Source of the DNA: Acidovorax sp.
Lineage (GTDB): Bacteria > Pseudomonadota > Gammaproteobacteria > Burkholderiales > Burkholderiaceae_C
Assembly: GCA_004210805.1 (NCBI GenBank)
Contig: SDXZ01000048.1
Coordinates: 1 to 51,485 of the forward strand
DNA: 51,485 nucleotides
Reading direction: 5' to 3'
Each line of letters opens with the position of its first letter. Position 1 is the stretch's first letter. The position numbers and the translations under genes were made by a program. Shown piece after piece: positions 44,343 to 51,485 of the stretch. Under the pieces are notes generated by a model that was not told where the DNA came from, made no database searches, and was given only the letters and a program-made list of their open reading frames with translations.

Positions 44343-45293
44343 TCAGAAAGGGGGCATGCCCACGGCAGACGCCGCGTTCTCGATGGGCACCGCAAAGCCG
44401 ATGCCGATGAAGGTGCGCGCCGAGGTGGGATTGAGGATGGCGGTGACGATGCCCACCACCTCGCCGTCGAGCGTGACCAGCGGGCCGCCCGAATTGCCCG
44501 GGTTTGCCGCAGCGTCAAACTGGATCAGGTTGCTGAGCTGGCGCTTGCCCTCGGGCGAGGTGAATTCGCGCTTGAGGCCCGACACCACGCCCGCCGAGGC
44601 CGACGGGCCGATACCGAACGGGAAACCCACGGCCACCACATGGTCGCCTGGACGCAGGTCCTGCGTGGAGCGCAGCGGGGCGGCAAACAGGTCGTCGGGC
44701 ACTTTGTGGGCCTGCAGCACGGCCAGGTCGTTCTCGGGCTGGGCGCCGGTGATGCTGGCCGTGGTCTCCAGGCCATCGTGGAAGGTGATGGCGATGCGGT
44801 CGGAGCCTGCCACCACGTGCAGATTGGTCAGGATCACGCCCTTGTCGATGATGACAACGCCGGTGCCCACGCCGCGCTCGACTTCTTCCTTGCCGTTCTT
44901 GCTGCGGCCGTAGCCCACCACCCGCACGATGGAGGGCGAGATCGCCTCGACAGCGCGGGCCGCGGCGGAGGGTGGGGTGGTGGTTTCCAGCGTGCGCAGC
45001 ACCGCGGCGTCGATGTCTTCCTGTGTGATCTTGCGCGGGGCGGGGCGCTGGTGCAGCCACAGGCTGGCCACCAGCAGGGCTGAGAGCAGCGCGATCATGG
45101 CCCAGAGGCTGCGCAGGTGGCGCCGGGACAGCGGGGTTGTGGCTGCAGCTACGGGGAGGTCAGGATTGGAGGGAGCGAGGCCGATGTCATCGGCTGCAGA
45201 GGCTTGAGAGGCAGACGCAGTGGCCGGAACGTCCCCTTCCGCAGCGGGGCGGCGGGCCGGACGGGAACTGCTGTAGAGGGCGGGCCGGGGCAT
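44343..45293 (-). CDS. membrane-anchored trypsin-like (S1C) protease without PDZ domain
   Basis: The 316-residue protein has a short low-complexity cytoplasmic N-terminus, a helix at about 64-82 and a periplasmic protease domain with triad H159 (LTNLHVV), D189 (ENDLAVL) and S268 (NPGNSGGPL). The DegS/HtrA-type catalytic domain ends with the chain; no PDZ domain follows. Its place at the head of the MoxR run suggests a joint role in envelope protein quality control, which is inference. Confidence 0.9.
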   Translation of the reverse strand: MPRPALYSSSRPARRPAAEGDVPATASASQASAADDIGLAPSNPDLPVAAATTPLSRRHLRSLWAMIALLSALLVASLWLHQRPAPRKITQEDIDAAVLRTLETTTPPSAAARAVEAISPSIVRVVGYGRSKNGKEEVERGVGTGVVIIDKGVILTNLHVVAGSDRIAITFHDGLETTASITGAQPENDLAVLQAHKVPDDLFAAPLRSTQDLRPGDHVVAVGFPFGIGPSASAGVVSGLKREFTSPEGKRQLSNLIQFDAAANPGNSGGPLVTLDGEVVGIVTAILNPTSARTFIGIGFAVPIENAASAVGMPPF

Positions 45294-45396
45294 CCTGTCA
45301 CCTTTTCTACTGCGCCTGGGAAAAGCGCATGGTTTTCACGTTAGCACGTATCCGAGCCAGATGCACCTGCAAGGTTTCGTGAGGCATCATGAATGG

Positions 45397-46230
45397 ATGA
45401 CTGCCTGGATCGACACCCATTGCCACCTGGACGCGCCCGAGTTCGACCCCGACCGCGATGCGGTCCGCCAGGAAGCCCGTACACGCGGCGTGGCGCATTG
45501 CGTGATCCCGGCGGTGGAGCGCAGCAACTGGGCCACCGTGCGGGAGCTGGCGCATCGGCATCGGGACAGCTACGCGCTCGGCATCCACCCCTTGTACACG
45601 GGGCGTGCGGAGGACGAAGACCTGGACCGGCTGGCCGCGGAACTGGAACAGCACCGCGCGGACCCACGCCTCGTCGCCATTGGCGAAATCGGCCTCGACT
45701 ATTTCGTCGCCGACCTCGACCCGGTCCGGCAGGAGCGCTTTTACCGGGCGCAGTTGCAGCTGGCGCGCCGGTTCGATCTGCCGGTGATATTGCATGTACG
45801 CCGCTCGTCCGACAAATTGCTCAAGGGCCTGCGCGAGCTGCCCGTGCAGGGCGGCATTGCGCACGCTTTCAATGGCAGCCTGCAGCAGGCGCACGTGTTC
45901 ATCGGGTTAGGTTTCAAGCTCGGCTTTGGCGGCGCCATGACCTATGACCGGGCCCTGCAGCTGCGCCGCCTGGCGGCTGAATTGCCCGGGGATGCCCTGG
46001 TGATGGAAACCGACGCCCCCGATATCCAGCCCCACTGGCTCTACACCACGGCAGCCCAGCGGGCCGACGGCCAACCCCAGGGGCGCAATGCGCCGGGGGA
46101 GTTGCCGCGCATTGCCGAGGTGCTGGCACAGCTGCGCGGCCAGACTCCGCAGGCCTTGGCCGCGGCCACAACCCGCAACGCACGTGCTGCGTTGCCCCGG
46201 CTGGAAGCGCTGCTGGCGCCGGTGGCGTGA
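45397..46230 (+). CDS. TatD-family metal-dependent DNase
   Basis: The 277-residue TIM-barrel hydrolase has the metal ligands DTHCHLD (H8, H10), GEIGLDYF, ILHVRRS, IAHAFNGS and METDAPD. TatD enzymes are 3'-5' exonucleases or deacylases acting on damaged DNA or D-aminoacyl substrates. The start at 45397 places the first metal motif at residue 6-12 as in the family; an ATG at 45361 would add 12 unconserved residues. It is divergent from the protease gene. Confidence 0.93.
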   Translation: MTAWIDTHCHLDAPEFDPDRDAVRQEARTRGVAHCVIPAVERSNWATVRELAHRHRDSYALGIHPLYTGRAEDEDLDRLAAELEQHRADPRLVAIGEIGLDYFVADLDPVRQERFYRAQLQLARRFDLPVILHVRRSSDKLLKGLRELPVQGGIAHAFNGSLQQAHVFIGLGFKLGFGGAMTYDRALQLRRLAAELPGDALVMETDAPDIQPHWLYTTAAQRADGQPQGRNAPGELPRIAEVLAQLRGQTPQALAAATTRNARAALPRLEALLAPVA

Positions 46231-46355
46231 GCGCATTCCGAGCGGCCAAAATGTGGAGCAATTTAGGAGGTTTGCGCTGGATGGGTCACGGTTTGCAGCT
46301 ATCTTTTTTGTGATCCAGCAAAGGGCCTCACGCGGTTTCGGTCCAGAATCGCCGG

Positions 46356-46910
46356 ATGCCTGAAGTCCATGCCGCCGATGCCACGCCAGCCACCGCCGCC
46401 CGCTGGCAAGGGCTGCCACCCGTGGCGTCCGGCGAGACGGTGGTGTTGGTCCTGGGGAGCTTTCCAGGCGCAACCTCCTTGCGGGCGCAGCAGTATTACG
46501 CCCACCCGCAGAACCATTTCTGGAAGATCCTGCAGGCGCTGTGGCCGCAATATGCGCTGCCAGGCCCCTACGCGCAGCGCTGCGACTGGCTGCTGGCCCG
46601 CGGCCTCGGGATGTGGGATGTCTACGAAAGCTGCGAACGCGACGGCAGCCTGGATGCCAGCATCCGCCAAGCCAGGGTCAACGACTTTGCCCGCCTGCAA
46701 GGACTCTGCCCGCGCCTGGCGGCCCTGGCGCACAACGGTACCGAGAGTTTTCGGCATGCCCCGGCCGCGCTGGCCAGCCTGGGTGCGCCAAACTTCCCCC
46801 AGATCGCCGCGGTGCGGCTTCCGTCGACCAGCCCGGCCAACGCCTCATGGAGCTTTGCGCGTAAATTGGCCGCCTGGGCGGAACTGATGGCCGCCCACAG
46901 ATTGATTTGA
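46356..46910 (+). CDS. DNA-deoxyinosine (hypoxanthine) glycosylase
   Basis: The 184-residue protein belongs to the uracil-DNA-glycosylase superfamily. It contains LGSFPGATSLRAQQYYAHPQ, then NHFWKIL and GLGMWDVYESCERDGSLDAS, which mark the hypoxanthine/deoxyinosine glycosylase group, and the closing LPSTSPANASWSFARKLAAW. It removes deaminated adenine from DNA. The upstream 125 bp contain a degenerate relative of the dispersed repeat. The spermidine-synthase-like gene follows by 8 bp. Confidence 0.9.
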   Translation: MPEVHAADATPATAARWQGLPPVASGETVVLVLGSFPGATSLRAQQYYAHPQNHFWKILQALWPQYALPGPYAQRCDWLLARGLGMWDVYESCERDGSLDASIRQARVNDFARLQGLCPRLAALAHNGTESFRHAPAALASLGAPNFPQIAAVRLPSTSPANASWSFARKLAAWAELMAAHRLI

Positions 46911-46918
46911 CTGCCTGA

Positions 46919-47683
46919 ATGACCCGAAAAAAGAACACGACCCCTGAGCTGCCGGAAGTCAGCGTTTCCGACGACGGTGAGGTGCGCCACCTGCACCTGG
47001 GCACGCCCTGGATCCAGGGATCGATGCGCGTGGCGGAGCCGTTTGAGCTGGAGCTGGAATATGTGCAGCGCATGATGGCCTGGCTGCTGTTTGCCGAGCC
47101 CGCGCAAGTCTCCAAAGGCCACGCCATGCAGCTGGGCCTGGGGGCGGGCGCCATCACCAAGTTCTGCCATAAGAAATTGCGCATCTGCACCACGGCCATT
47201 GAGCTCAACCCGCAGGTGGTGGCGGTGTGCCGGCAATGGTTCAAGCTGCCGCCCGACGGCCCCAAGCTGCGCGTGGTCCTGGCCGACGCTGCCAAGGAGA
47301 TTCAGAACCCGATGTGGCTGGGCACCGTGGACGCGCTGGCGGTGGATCTGTATGACCACGACGCGGCCGCGCCCGTGCTCGACAGCCCGGACTTCTACGC
47401 CGACTGCCGCGCACTGCTTACCGAAACCGGCAGCATGACCGTGAACCTGTTCGGCCGAGCATCCAGCTACGACCGCAGCCTCAAGAGCATGGCCGAAGCC
47501 TTTGGCGAAGACGCGCTCTGGTCGTTCAAACCCACGCGGGAGGGCAACACCGTCGTGCTCGCCCAGCGAAATCCCACGCGACCCAAGCGTACGGAGCTGG
47601 CTGCCCGGGCCGAGGCTATTCAAGCCCGTTGGGATCTGCCCACCACGAAATGGCTGCGGGTCTTCAAGCCCGTGGCTGCCTGA
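46919..47683 (+). CDS. spermidine-synthase-like SAM-dependent protein
   Basis: The 254-residue protein has the Rossmann motif MQLGLGAGAITKFCHK, acidic AIELNPQVVAV and DALAVDLYDHDAAAPV of the SpeE/polyamine aminopropyltransferase family. The N-terminal beta domain is short, and the DxxG/gatekeeping residues are not clear, so the true substrate is uncertain. It starts 8 bp after the glycosylase stop and may be co-transcribed with it. Confidence 0.85.
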   Translation: MTRKKNTTPELPEVSVSDDGEVRHLHLGTPWIQGSMRVAEPFELELEYVQRMMAWLLFAEPAQVSKGHAMQLGLGAGAITKFCHKKLRICTTAIELNPQVVAVCRQWFKLPPDGPKLRVVLADAAKEIQNPMWLGTVDALAVDLYDHDAAAPVLDSPDFYADCRALLTETGSMTVNLFGRASSYDRSLKSMAEAFGEDALWSFKPTREGNTVVLAQRNPTRPKRTELAARAEAIQARWDLPTTKWLRVFKPVAA

Positions 47684-47722
47684 CCTCACACGCCAGCGGC
47701 GCCCTACCGAAAAAGGTCTTTC

Positions 47723-49516
47723 ATGAAAACGTCCCTCGCTTCCCCTGATACCACTGCGGGCCGGTCGTATGCGGGCCCCATGGACTGGCGCCGCGTGGTG
47801 CAGTGGTTGAGCGATGACCAGGTCATCTCCCCCGAAGAGGCCCAGCGCACGGTCGCCCGCTGCTCGCAGGCAGAAAGCTCCCAGCACGCGCTGGTCCGCC
47901 TTGCCAACGTGGCGATGGAGCGTGCCAGCGACGGCAAACCGCTCGATATTGAAGCCCTTTCTGAATACATCGCCAAGCGCGCTGGGTTGCCCTACCTGCG
48001 CATCGATCCCCTCAAGGTGGATGTGGGCCGTGTGGCCGACACCATGAGCGCCACCTACGCCGAGCGTCACAAGGTGCTGCCGGTACAGGTCACCACCAAG
48101 GAGGTCGTGGTGGCCACGGCCGAGCCTTTCATCGACGACTGGGTGGCAGAGGTGGAGCGCCAGTCCCGGCGCACCGTGCGCCGCGTGGTCGCAAGCCCGC
48201 TGGACATCCACCGCTTCACTGCCGAATTTTTTGCGCTGGCCAAATCGGTGCGTGCCGCGCAGAAGGCCGGTGGCAACTCGGGCGGCAGCAGCTTTGAGCA
48301 ACTGGTAGAGCTGGGCAAGAGCAACAAGCAGCTGGACGCCAACGACCAGGGCGTGGTCAAGGTGGTGGACTGGCTCTGGCAGTACGCGTTTGACCAGCGC
48401 GCCAGTGACATCCACCTGGAGCCGCGCCGCGACCAAGGCGTCATCCGCTTTCGCATCGACGGCGTGCTGCATCCCGTCTACCAGATGCCCATGGGTGTGC
48501 ACAACGCGATGGTGTCGCGCATCAAGCTGCTCGGCCGCATCGACGTGGTAGAAAAGCGCCGCCCGCAGGACGGCCGCATCAAGACCCGCAACCAGCGCGG
48601 CGAGGAGGTGGAAATGCGCCTCTCGACGCTGCCCACGGCGTTCGGCGAAAAGATGGTGATGCGGATTTTTGATCCGGACAATGCCGTCAAGGATCTCGAT
48701 GCCCTGGGCTTTGCCCAACACGATGCGGCGCGCTGGGAGAGCCTTGTCAAACGCCCGTACGGCATCATTCTGGTGACGGGGCCCACGGGCTCGGGCAAGA
48801 CCACCACGCTGTATTCCACGCTGAAGCGGGTGGCGACCGAAGAGGTCAACGTGAGCACGGTGGAAGACCCGATCGAAATGATCGAGCCCAGCTTCAACCA
48901 GACCCAGGTGCAGCCCCAGCTAGACTTCAACTTCGCCGAAGGCCTGCGCGCACTGATGCGGCAGGACCCCGACATCATCATGGTGGGCGAAATCCGCGAC
49001 CTGGAGACGGCGGAGATGGCGATCCAGGCGGCGCTCACGGGCCACCTAGTGTTCTCGACCCTGCATACCAACGATGCCCCGTCCGCCATCACCCGCATGA
49101 TGGAACTGGGTGTGCCGCCGTACCTGCTCAATGCCACCTTGCTCGGTGTGCTAGCCCAGCGCCTGGTGCGCACCCTGTGCAAGCAGTGCAAACAAAAGGA
49201 CGAGGGCGCCGACCGCGAAGCCCTGGCGGCCATGGTCAAGCCCTGGAAGCTCAGCGGGGGCTACCAGCCCTACAAGCCGGTCGGCTGTGTGGATTGCCGC
49301 ATGGGTGGCTTCCGCGGGCGCATGGGCTTGTACGAGTTGCTCACCGTGAGCGAGGCCCTCAAGGACAAGATCAACCAGGCACCGTCCATCGACAGCCTGC
49401 GCCGCCAGGCGGTGCAGGACGGCATGCGCCCACTGCGCCTGGCGGGGGCCCTGCGCGTGGCAGAAGGCATCACGACCATGGAAGAAGTGGTCGCTGCCAC
49501 GCCGCCGCTGGAATGA
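47723..49516 (+). CDS. GspE/PilB-type secretion ATPase, orphan
   Basis: The 597-residue hexameric ATPase has an N1/N2-like domain (about 20-170), then DQRASDIHLEPRRD, Walker A GPTGSGKTTT (K359), the Asp box STVEDPIEM, Walker B DPDIIMVGEIRD, the His box STLHTNDAPSA and a zinc-binding set CKQC...CVDC (about 477-515). It powers type II secretion or type IV pilus assembly. No pilin, secretin or GspF gene is beside it, so it is an isolated member; in Burkholderiales gspE can be separate from the main gsp cluster. Confidence 0.9.
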   Translation: MKTSLASPDTTAGRSYAGPMDWRRVVQWLSDDQVISPEEAQRTVARCSQAESSQHALVRLANVAMERASDGKPLDIEALSEYIAKRAGLPYLRIDPLKVDVGRVADTMSATYAERHKVLPVQVTTKEVVVATAEPFIDDWVAEVERQSRRTVRRVVASPLDIHRFTAEFFALAKSVRAAQKAGGNSGGSSFEQLVELGKSNKQLDANDQGVVKVVDWLWQYAFDQRASDIHLEPRRDQGVIRFRIDGVLHPVYQMPMGVHNAMVSRIKLLGRIDVVEKRRPQDGRIKTRNQRGEEVEMRLSTLPTAFGEKMVMRIFDPDNAVKDLDALGFAQHDAARWESLVKRPYGIILVTGPTGSGKTTTLYSTLKRVATEEVNVSTVEDPIEMIEPSFNQTQVQPQLDFNFAEGLRALMRQDPDIIMVGEIRDLETAEMAIQAALTGHLVFSTLHTNDAPSAITRMMELGVPPYLLNATLLGVLAQRLVRTLCKQCKQKDEGADREALAAMVKPWKLSGGYQPYKPVGCVDCRMGGFRGRMGLYELLTVSEALKDKINQAPSIDSLRRQAVQDGMRPLRLAGALRVAEGITTMEEVVAATPPLE

Positions 49517-49644
49517 TCTGACGGGCACCTGCGCCCCGACAACAGGTGGTAACACGTTACTGGATGTAGGTGGAATCCACATCTGTGGGGCGCATTGTTG
49601 CCCGCACAATCGCGCAGTCGAGATTTCCGCCAAGGAGACAATTC

Positions 49645-50133
49645 GTGAAAATCAAAAGTCAAAAAGACTTCTTTGCCGGGCTCATGTTCATGAGCATCGG
49701 CGTAGCGTTTGCGTGGGGCGCAACCACGTACAACGTCGGCAACGGTGCACGCATGGGCCCGGGCTACTTTCCCCTGCTGCTAGGGATCCTGCTGGCCATC
49801 ATCGGCAGCGTGATCACCTTCAAGGCCACCACAGTGGAAACCCAGGACGGTGACAAGATCGGCAAGTGGGCCTGGAAGCCGCTGTTCTTCATCCTGGCCG
49901 CCAACTTCGCCTTCGGCATCTTGCTGGGCGGTCTGCCCAGTGTGGGCGTGCCTGCGATGGGCCTCATCGTCGGCATCTATGCACTGACGTTCATTGCAAG
50001 CCTGGCAGGGCAGGAGTTCCATGCGAAGTCCGTGTTTGTCCTCGCCACGGTGCTGGCCATCGGCAGCTACGTGGCTTTCGTCTGGGCGCTCAAGCTGCAG
50101 TTCCCTGTGTGGCCGAGTTTCATCACGGGTTAA
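49645..50133 (+). CDS. tctB: tripartite tricarboxylate transporter small membrane subunit TctB
   Basis: The 162-residue protein has four helices (about 9-27, 42-62, 78-110 and 115-150) and the family motif GNGARMGPGYFPLLLGILLA. It pairs with TctA and a periplasmic binding protein for carboxylate uptake. The start is GTG at 49645, with a strong AAGGAG site; an upstream open stretch to 49570 is not TctB-like. tctA follows after 15 bp. Confidence 0.93.
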   Translation: MKIKSQKDFFAGLMFMSIGVAFAWGATTYNVGNGARMGPGYFPLLLGILLAIIGSVITFKATTVETQDGDKIGKWAWKPLFFILAANFAFGILLGGLPSVGVPAMGLIVGIYALTFIASLAGQEFHAKSVFVLATVLAIGSYVAFVWALKLQFPVWPSFITG

Positions 50134-50148
50134 GCAGGAGCACCGACC

Positions 50149-51485
50149 ATGGATTTGATCAATAACCTCTCGATGGGTTTTGGCGTGGCATTCACGTTCC
50201 AGAACCTGATCTACTGCTTTGTCGGCTGCCTCTTGGGTACGCTGATCGGTGTGCTGCCGGGCATCGGCCCTGTGGCCACCATCGCCATGCTGCTGCCTGC
50301 CACCTATGCGCTGCCTCCGGTGGCCGCCCTGATCATGCTGGCTGGCATCTATTACGGCGCCCAATACGGCGGCTCCACCACGGCCATTTTGGTCAACCTG
50401 CCGGGCGAATCGTCCTCGGTGGTGACCGTGATCGATGGCTACCAGATGGCGAGAAAGGGGAGGGCGGGGCCCGCCCTCGCCGCGGCGGGGCTCGGCTCGT
50501 TCTTTGCGGGCTGCGTGGGCACGTTGATCCTGGCCGCGTTTGCGCCGCCGCTCACCGAAGTGGCCTTCAAGTTCGGCCCTGCCGAGTACTTCTCGCTGAT
50601 GGTGCTGGGCCTGATTGGTGCCGTGGTGCTGGCCTCGGGCTCGCTGCTCAAGGCCGTGGCCATGATCGTGCTTGGCCTGCTGATGGGCCTGGTGGGGACT
50701 GACGTGAATTCGGGTGTGGCCCGCTTCAGCTTCGACATCCCTGAACTGACCGACGGTATCGGCTTTGTGACCATCGCCATGGGCGTGTTCGGTTACGGCG
50801 AAATCATTGCCAACCTCTCGCGTCCTGACGATGAGCGCGAGGTGTTCACTGCCAAGGTCGAGGGCCTGTTCCCGACCAAGGAAGACTTCAAGCGCATGAT
50901 TCCTGCCGTGCTGCGTGGCACGGCGTTGGGTGCGGCACTGGGTATCCTGCCCGGCGGTGGTGCATTGCTGGCCGCGTTTGCTGCTTACACGGTCGAGAAG
51001 AAGACCAAGCTCAAGCCCGGCGAAGTGCCATTTGGCCAAGGCAACATCCGCGGTGTGGCGGCTCCCGAGTCGGCCAACAATGCAGGTTCGCAAACCTCCT
51101 TCATTCCTCTGCTGACGCTGGGCATCCCACCCAACGCCGTGATGGCCCTGATGGTGGGCGCGATGACGATCCACAACATCCAACCTGGTCCCCAGGTGAT
51201 GACCAGCAACCCCGAACTCTTCTGGGGCCTGATCGCCTCGATGTGGATCGGCAATGCGATGCTGATCGTGCTGAACCTGCCGCTGATCGGCATCTGGATC
51301 AAGCTGCTCACGGTGCCCTACCGCTGGCTCTTCCCGTCCATCGTGCTGTTCTGCGCGGTGGGGGTGTATTCCACCAACAACAACACGTTTGATATCTGGA
51401 TGGTGGGTGCGTTTGGCCTGGTCGGCTACATCTTCCACAAGCTGGGCACCGAGCCTGCGCCTTTGCTGCTGGGCTTCATCCTGGG
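50149..51485 (+). CDS. tctA: tripartite tricarboxylate transporter permease TctA, C-terminus off the window
   Basis: The first 445 residues of the large permease (normally near 500) are present. Family signatures are visible: GTLIGVLPGIGPVATIAMLL, IYYGAQYGGSTTAILVNLPG, LRGTALGAALGILPGGGALL and AAPESANNAGSQTSFIPLLT. Many helices cover nearly the whole chain. ATG at 50149 is preceded by AGGAG. The substrate is set by the missing binding protein (TctC), which is not encoded upstream and could lie to the right. Confidence 0.95.
   Translation, partial: MDLINNLSMGFGVAFTFQNLIYCFVGCLLGTLIGVLPGIGPVATIAMLLPATYALPPVAALIMLAGIYYGAQYGGSTTAILVNLPGESSSVVTVIDGYQMARKGRAGPALAAAGLGSFFAGCVGTLILAAFAPPLTEVAFKFGPAEYFSLMVLGLIGAVVLASGSLLKAVAMIVLGLLMGLVGTDVNSGVARFSFDIPELTDGIGFVTIAMGVFGYGEIIANLSRPDDEREVFTAKVEGLFPTKEDFKRMIPAVLRGTALGAALGILPGGGALLAAFAAYTVEKKTKLKPGEVPFGQGNIRGVAAPESANNAGSQTSFIPLLTLGIPPNAVMALMVGAMTIHNIQPGPQVMTSNPELFWGLIASMWIGNAMLIVLNLPLIGIWIKLLTVPYRWLFPSIVLFCAVGVYSTNNNTFDIWMVGAFGLVGYIFHKLGTEPAPLLLGFIL

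Noticed and set aside
46231-46355. Seventh copy of the dispersed repeat
   Set aside because: GCGGCCAAAATG and GCAGCTATC echo the family, but the central AGCGCTT/AAGCGCT pair is too degraded to count it as a copy.
49780-51438. 552-codon minus-strand open frame opposite tctA and tctB
   Set aside because: The product is rich in His, Gln, Arg and Gly with no family; tctB and tctA on the plus strand are clear.

Overview
The window looks like chromosomal DNA of a Burkholderiales bacterium, most likely family Comamonadaceae (Acidovorax-like). The signs are high GC throughout, long spurious antisense reading frames, betaproteobacterial gene neighbourhoods (COG4255-recJ, lolC-lolD, PHP-YciO, M50 protease-trpS, MoxR-DUF58-VWA, TctB-TctA), and six copies of a roughly 65-bp dispersed repeat built around AGCGCTT...AAGCGCT and TAGCTA that I associate with this family. 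I see no transposase, integrase, phage gene or CRISPR array. The species assignment is inference.

Region 1 (1-9743, all minus strand): storage-carbon and stress genes. glgC, glgX and treZ overlap by 4 nt each and link ADP-glucose synthesis, glycogen debranching and trehalose release; treZ runs off the left edge. Upstream on the same strand lie an isochorismatase-fold hydrolase, a large-subunit catalase (katE), a DUF421 membrane protein, a hemerythrin-like HHE protein, a 43-residue membrane protein and tRNA-Ser(CGA) with its own promoter and terminator.

Region 2 (9814-26165): envelope and signalling. A processive family-2 glycosyltransferase overlaps an outer-membrane barrel gene. Next is a MASE4-type histidine kinase that has lost part of its sensor domain together with the reading frame. 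Then comes the most unusual part: two divergent modules, each pairing an inner-membrane CHASE2 sensor with an exported FecR-domain protein. The minus-strand module is an OmpR-type regulator, a LysM/FecR protein (frame-disrupted) and a CHASE2 histidine kinase, preceded by a lipoprotein and an exported SUMF1-like protein. The plus-strand module is a CHASE2 adenylate cyclase followed by a 1137-residue protein with FecR, TPR and outer-membrane barrel regions. No ECF sigma factor is present, so FecR here appears to work outside its textbook sigma-regulator circuit.

Region 3 (26186-35845): housekeeping genes trpS, an M50 protease, a YciO-type protein and a PHP phosphatase on the minus strand, interrupted by plus-strand signalling genes (a 7TM-DISM diguanylate cyclase and a methyl-accepting chemotaxis protein). 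A second chemoreceptor with a long Ala/Pro tether ending in DWESF, and a 4-OT tautomerase, follow.

Region 4 (36075-45293): recJ and a COG4255-like gene, then lolC-lolD for lipoprotein export, then a minus-strand MoxR/DUF58/VWA operon with a membrane-anchored trypsin-like protease at its head and an 82-residue periplasmic protein at its tail. Copies of the dispersed repeat form part of the coding sequence at both recJ/COG4255 and lolC/lolD.

Region 5 (45397-51485): a TatD nuclease, a deoxyinosine-type DNA glycosylase, a spermidine-synthase-like protein, an orphan GspE/PilB-type ATPase, and the TctB and TctA subunits of a tripartite tricarboxylate transporter; tctA runs off the right edge.
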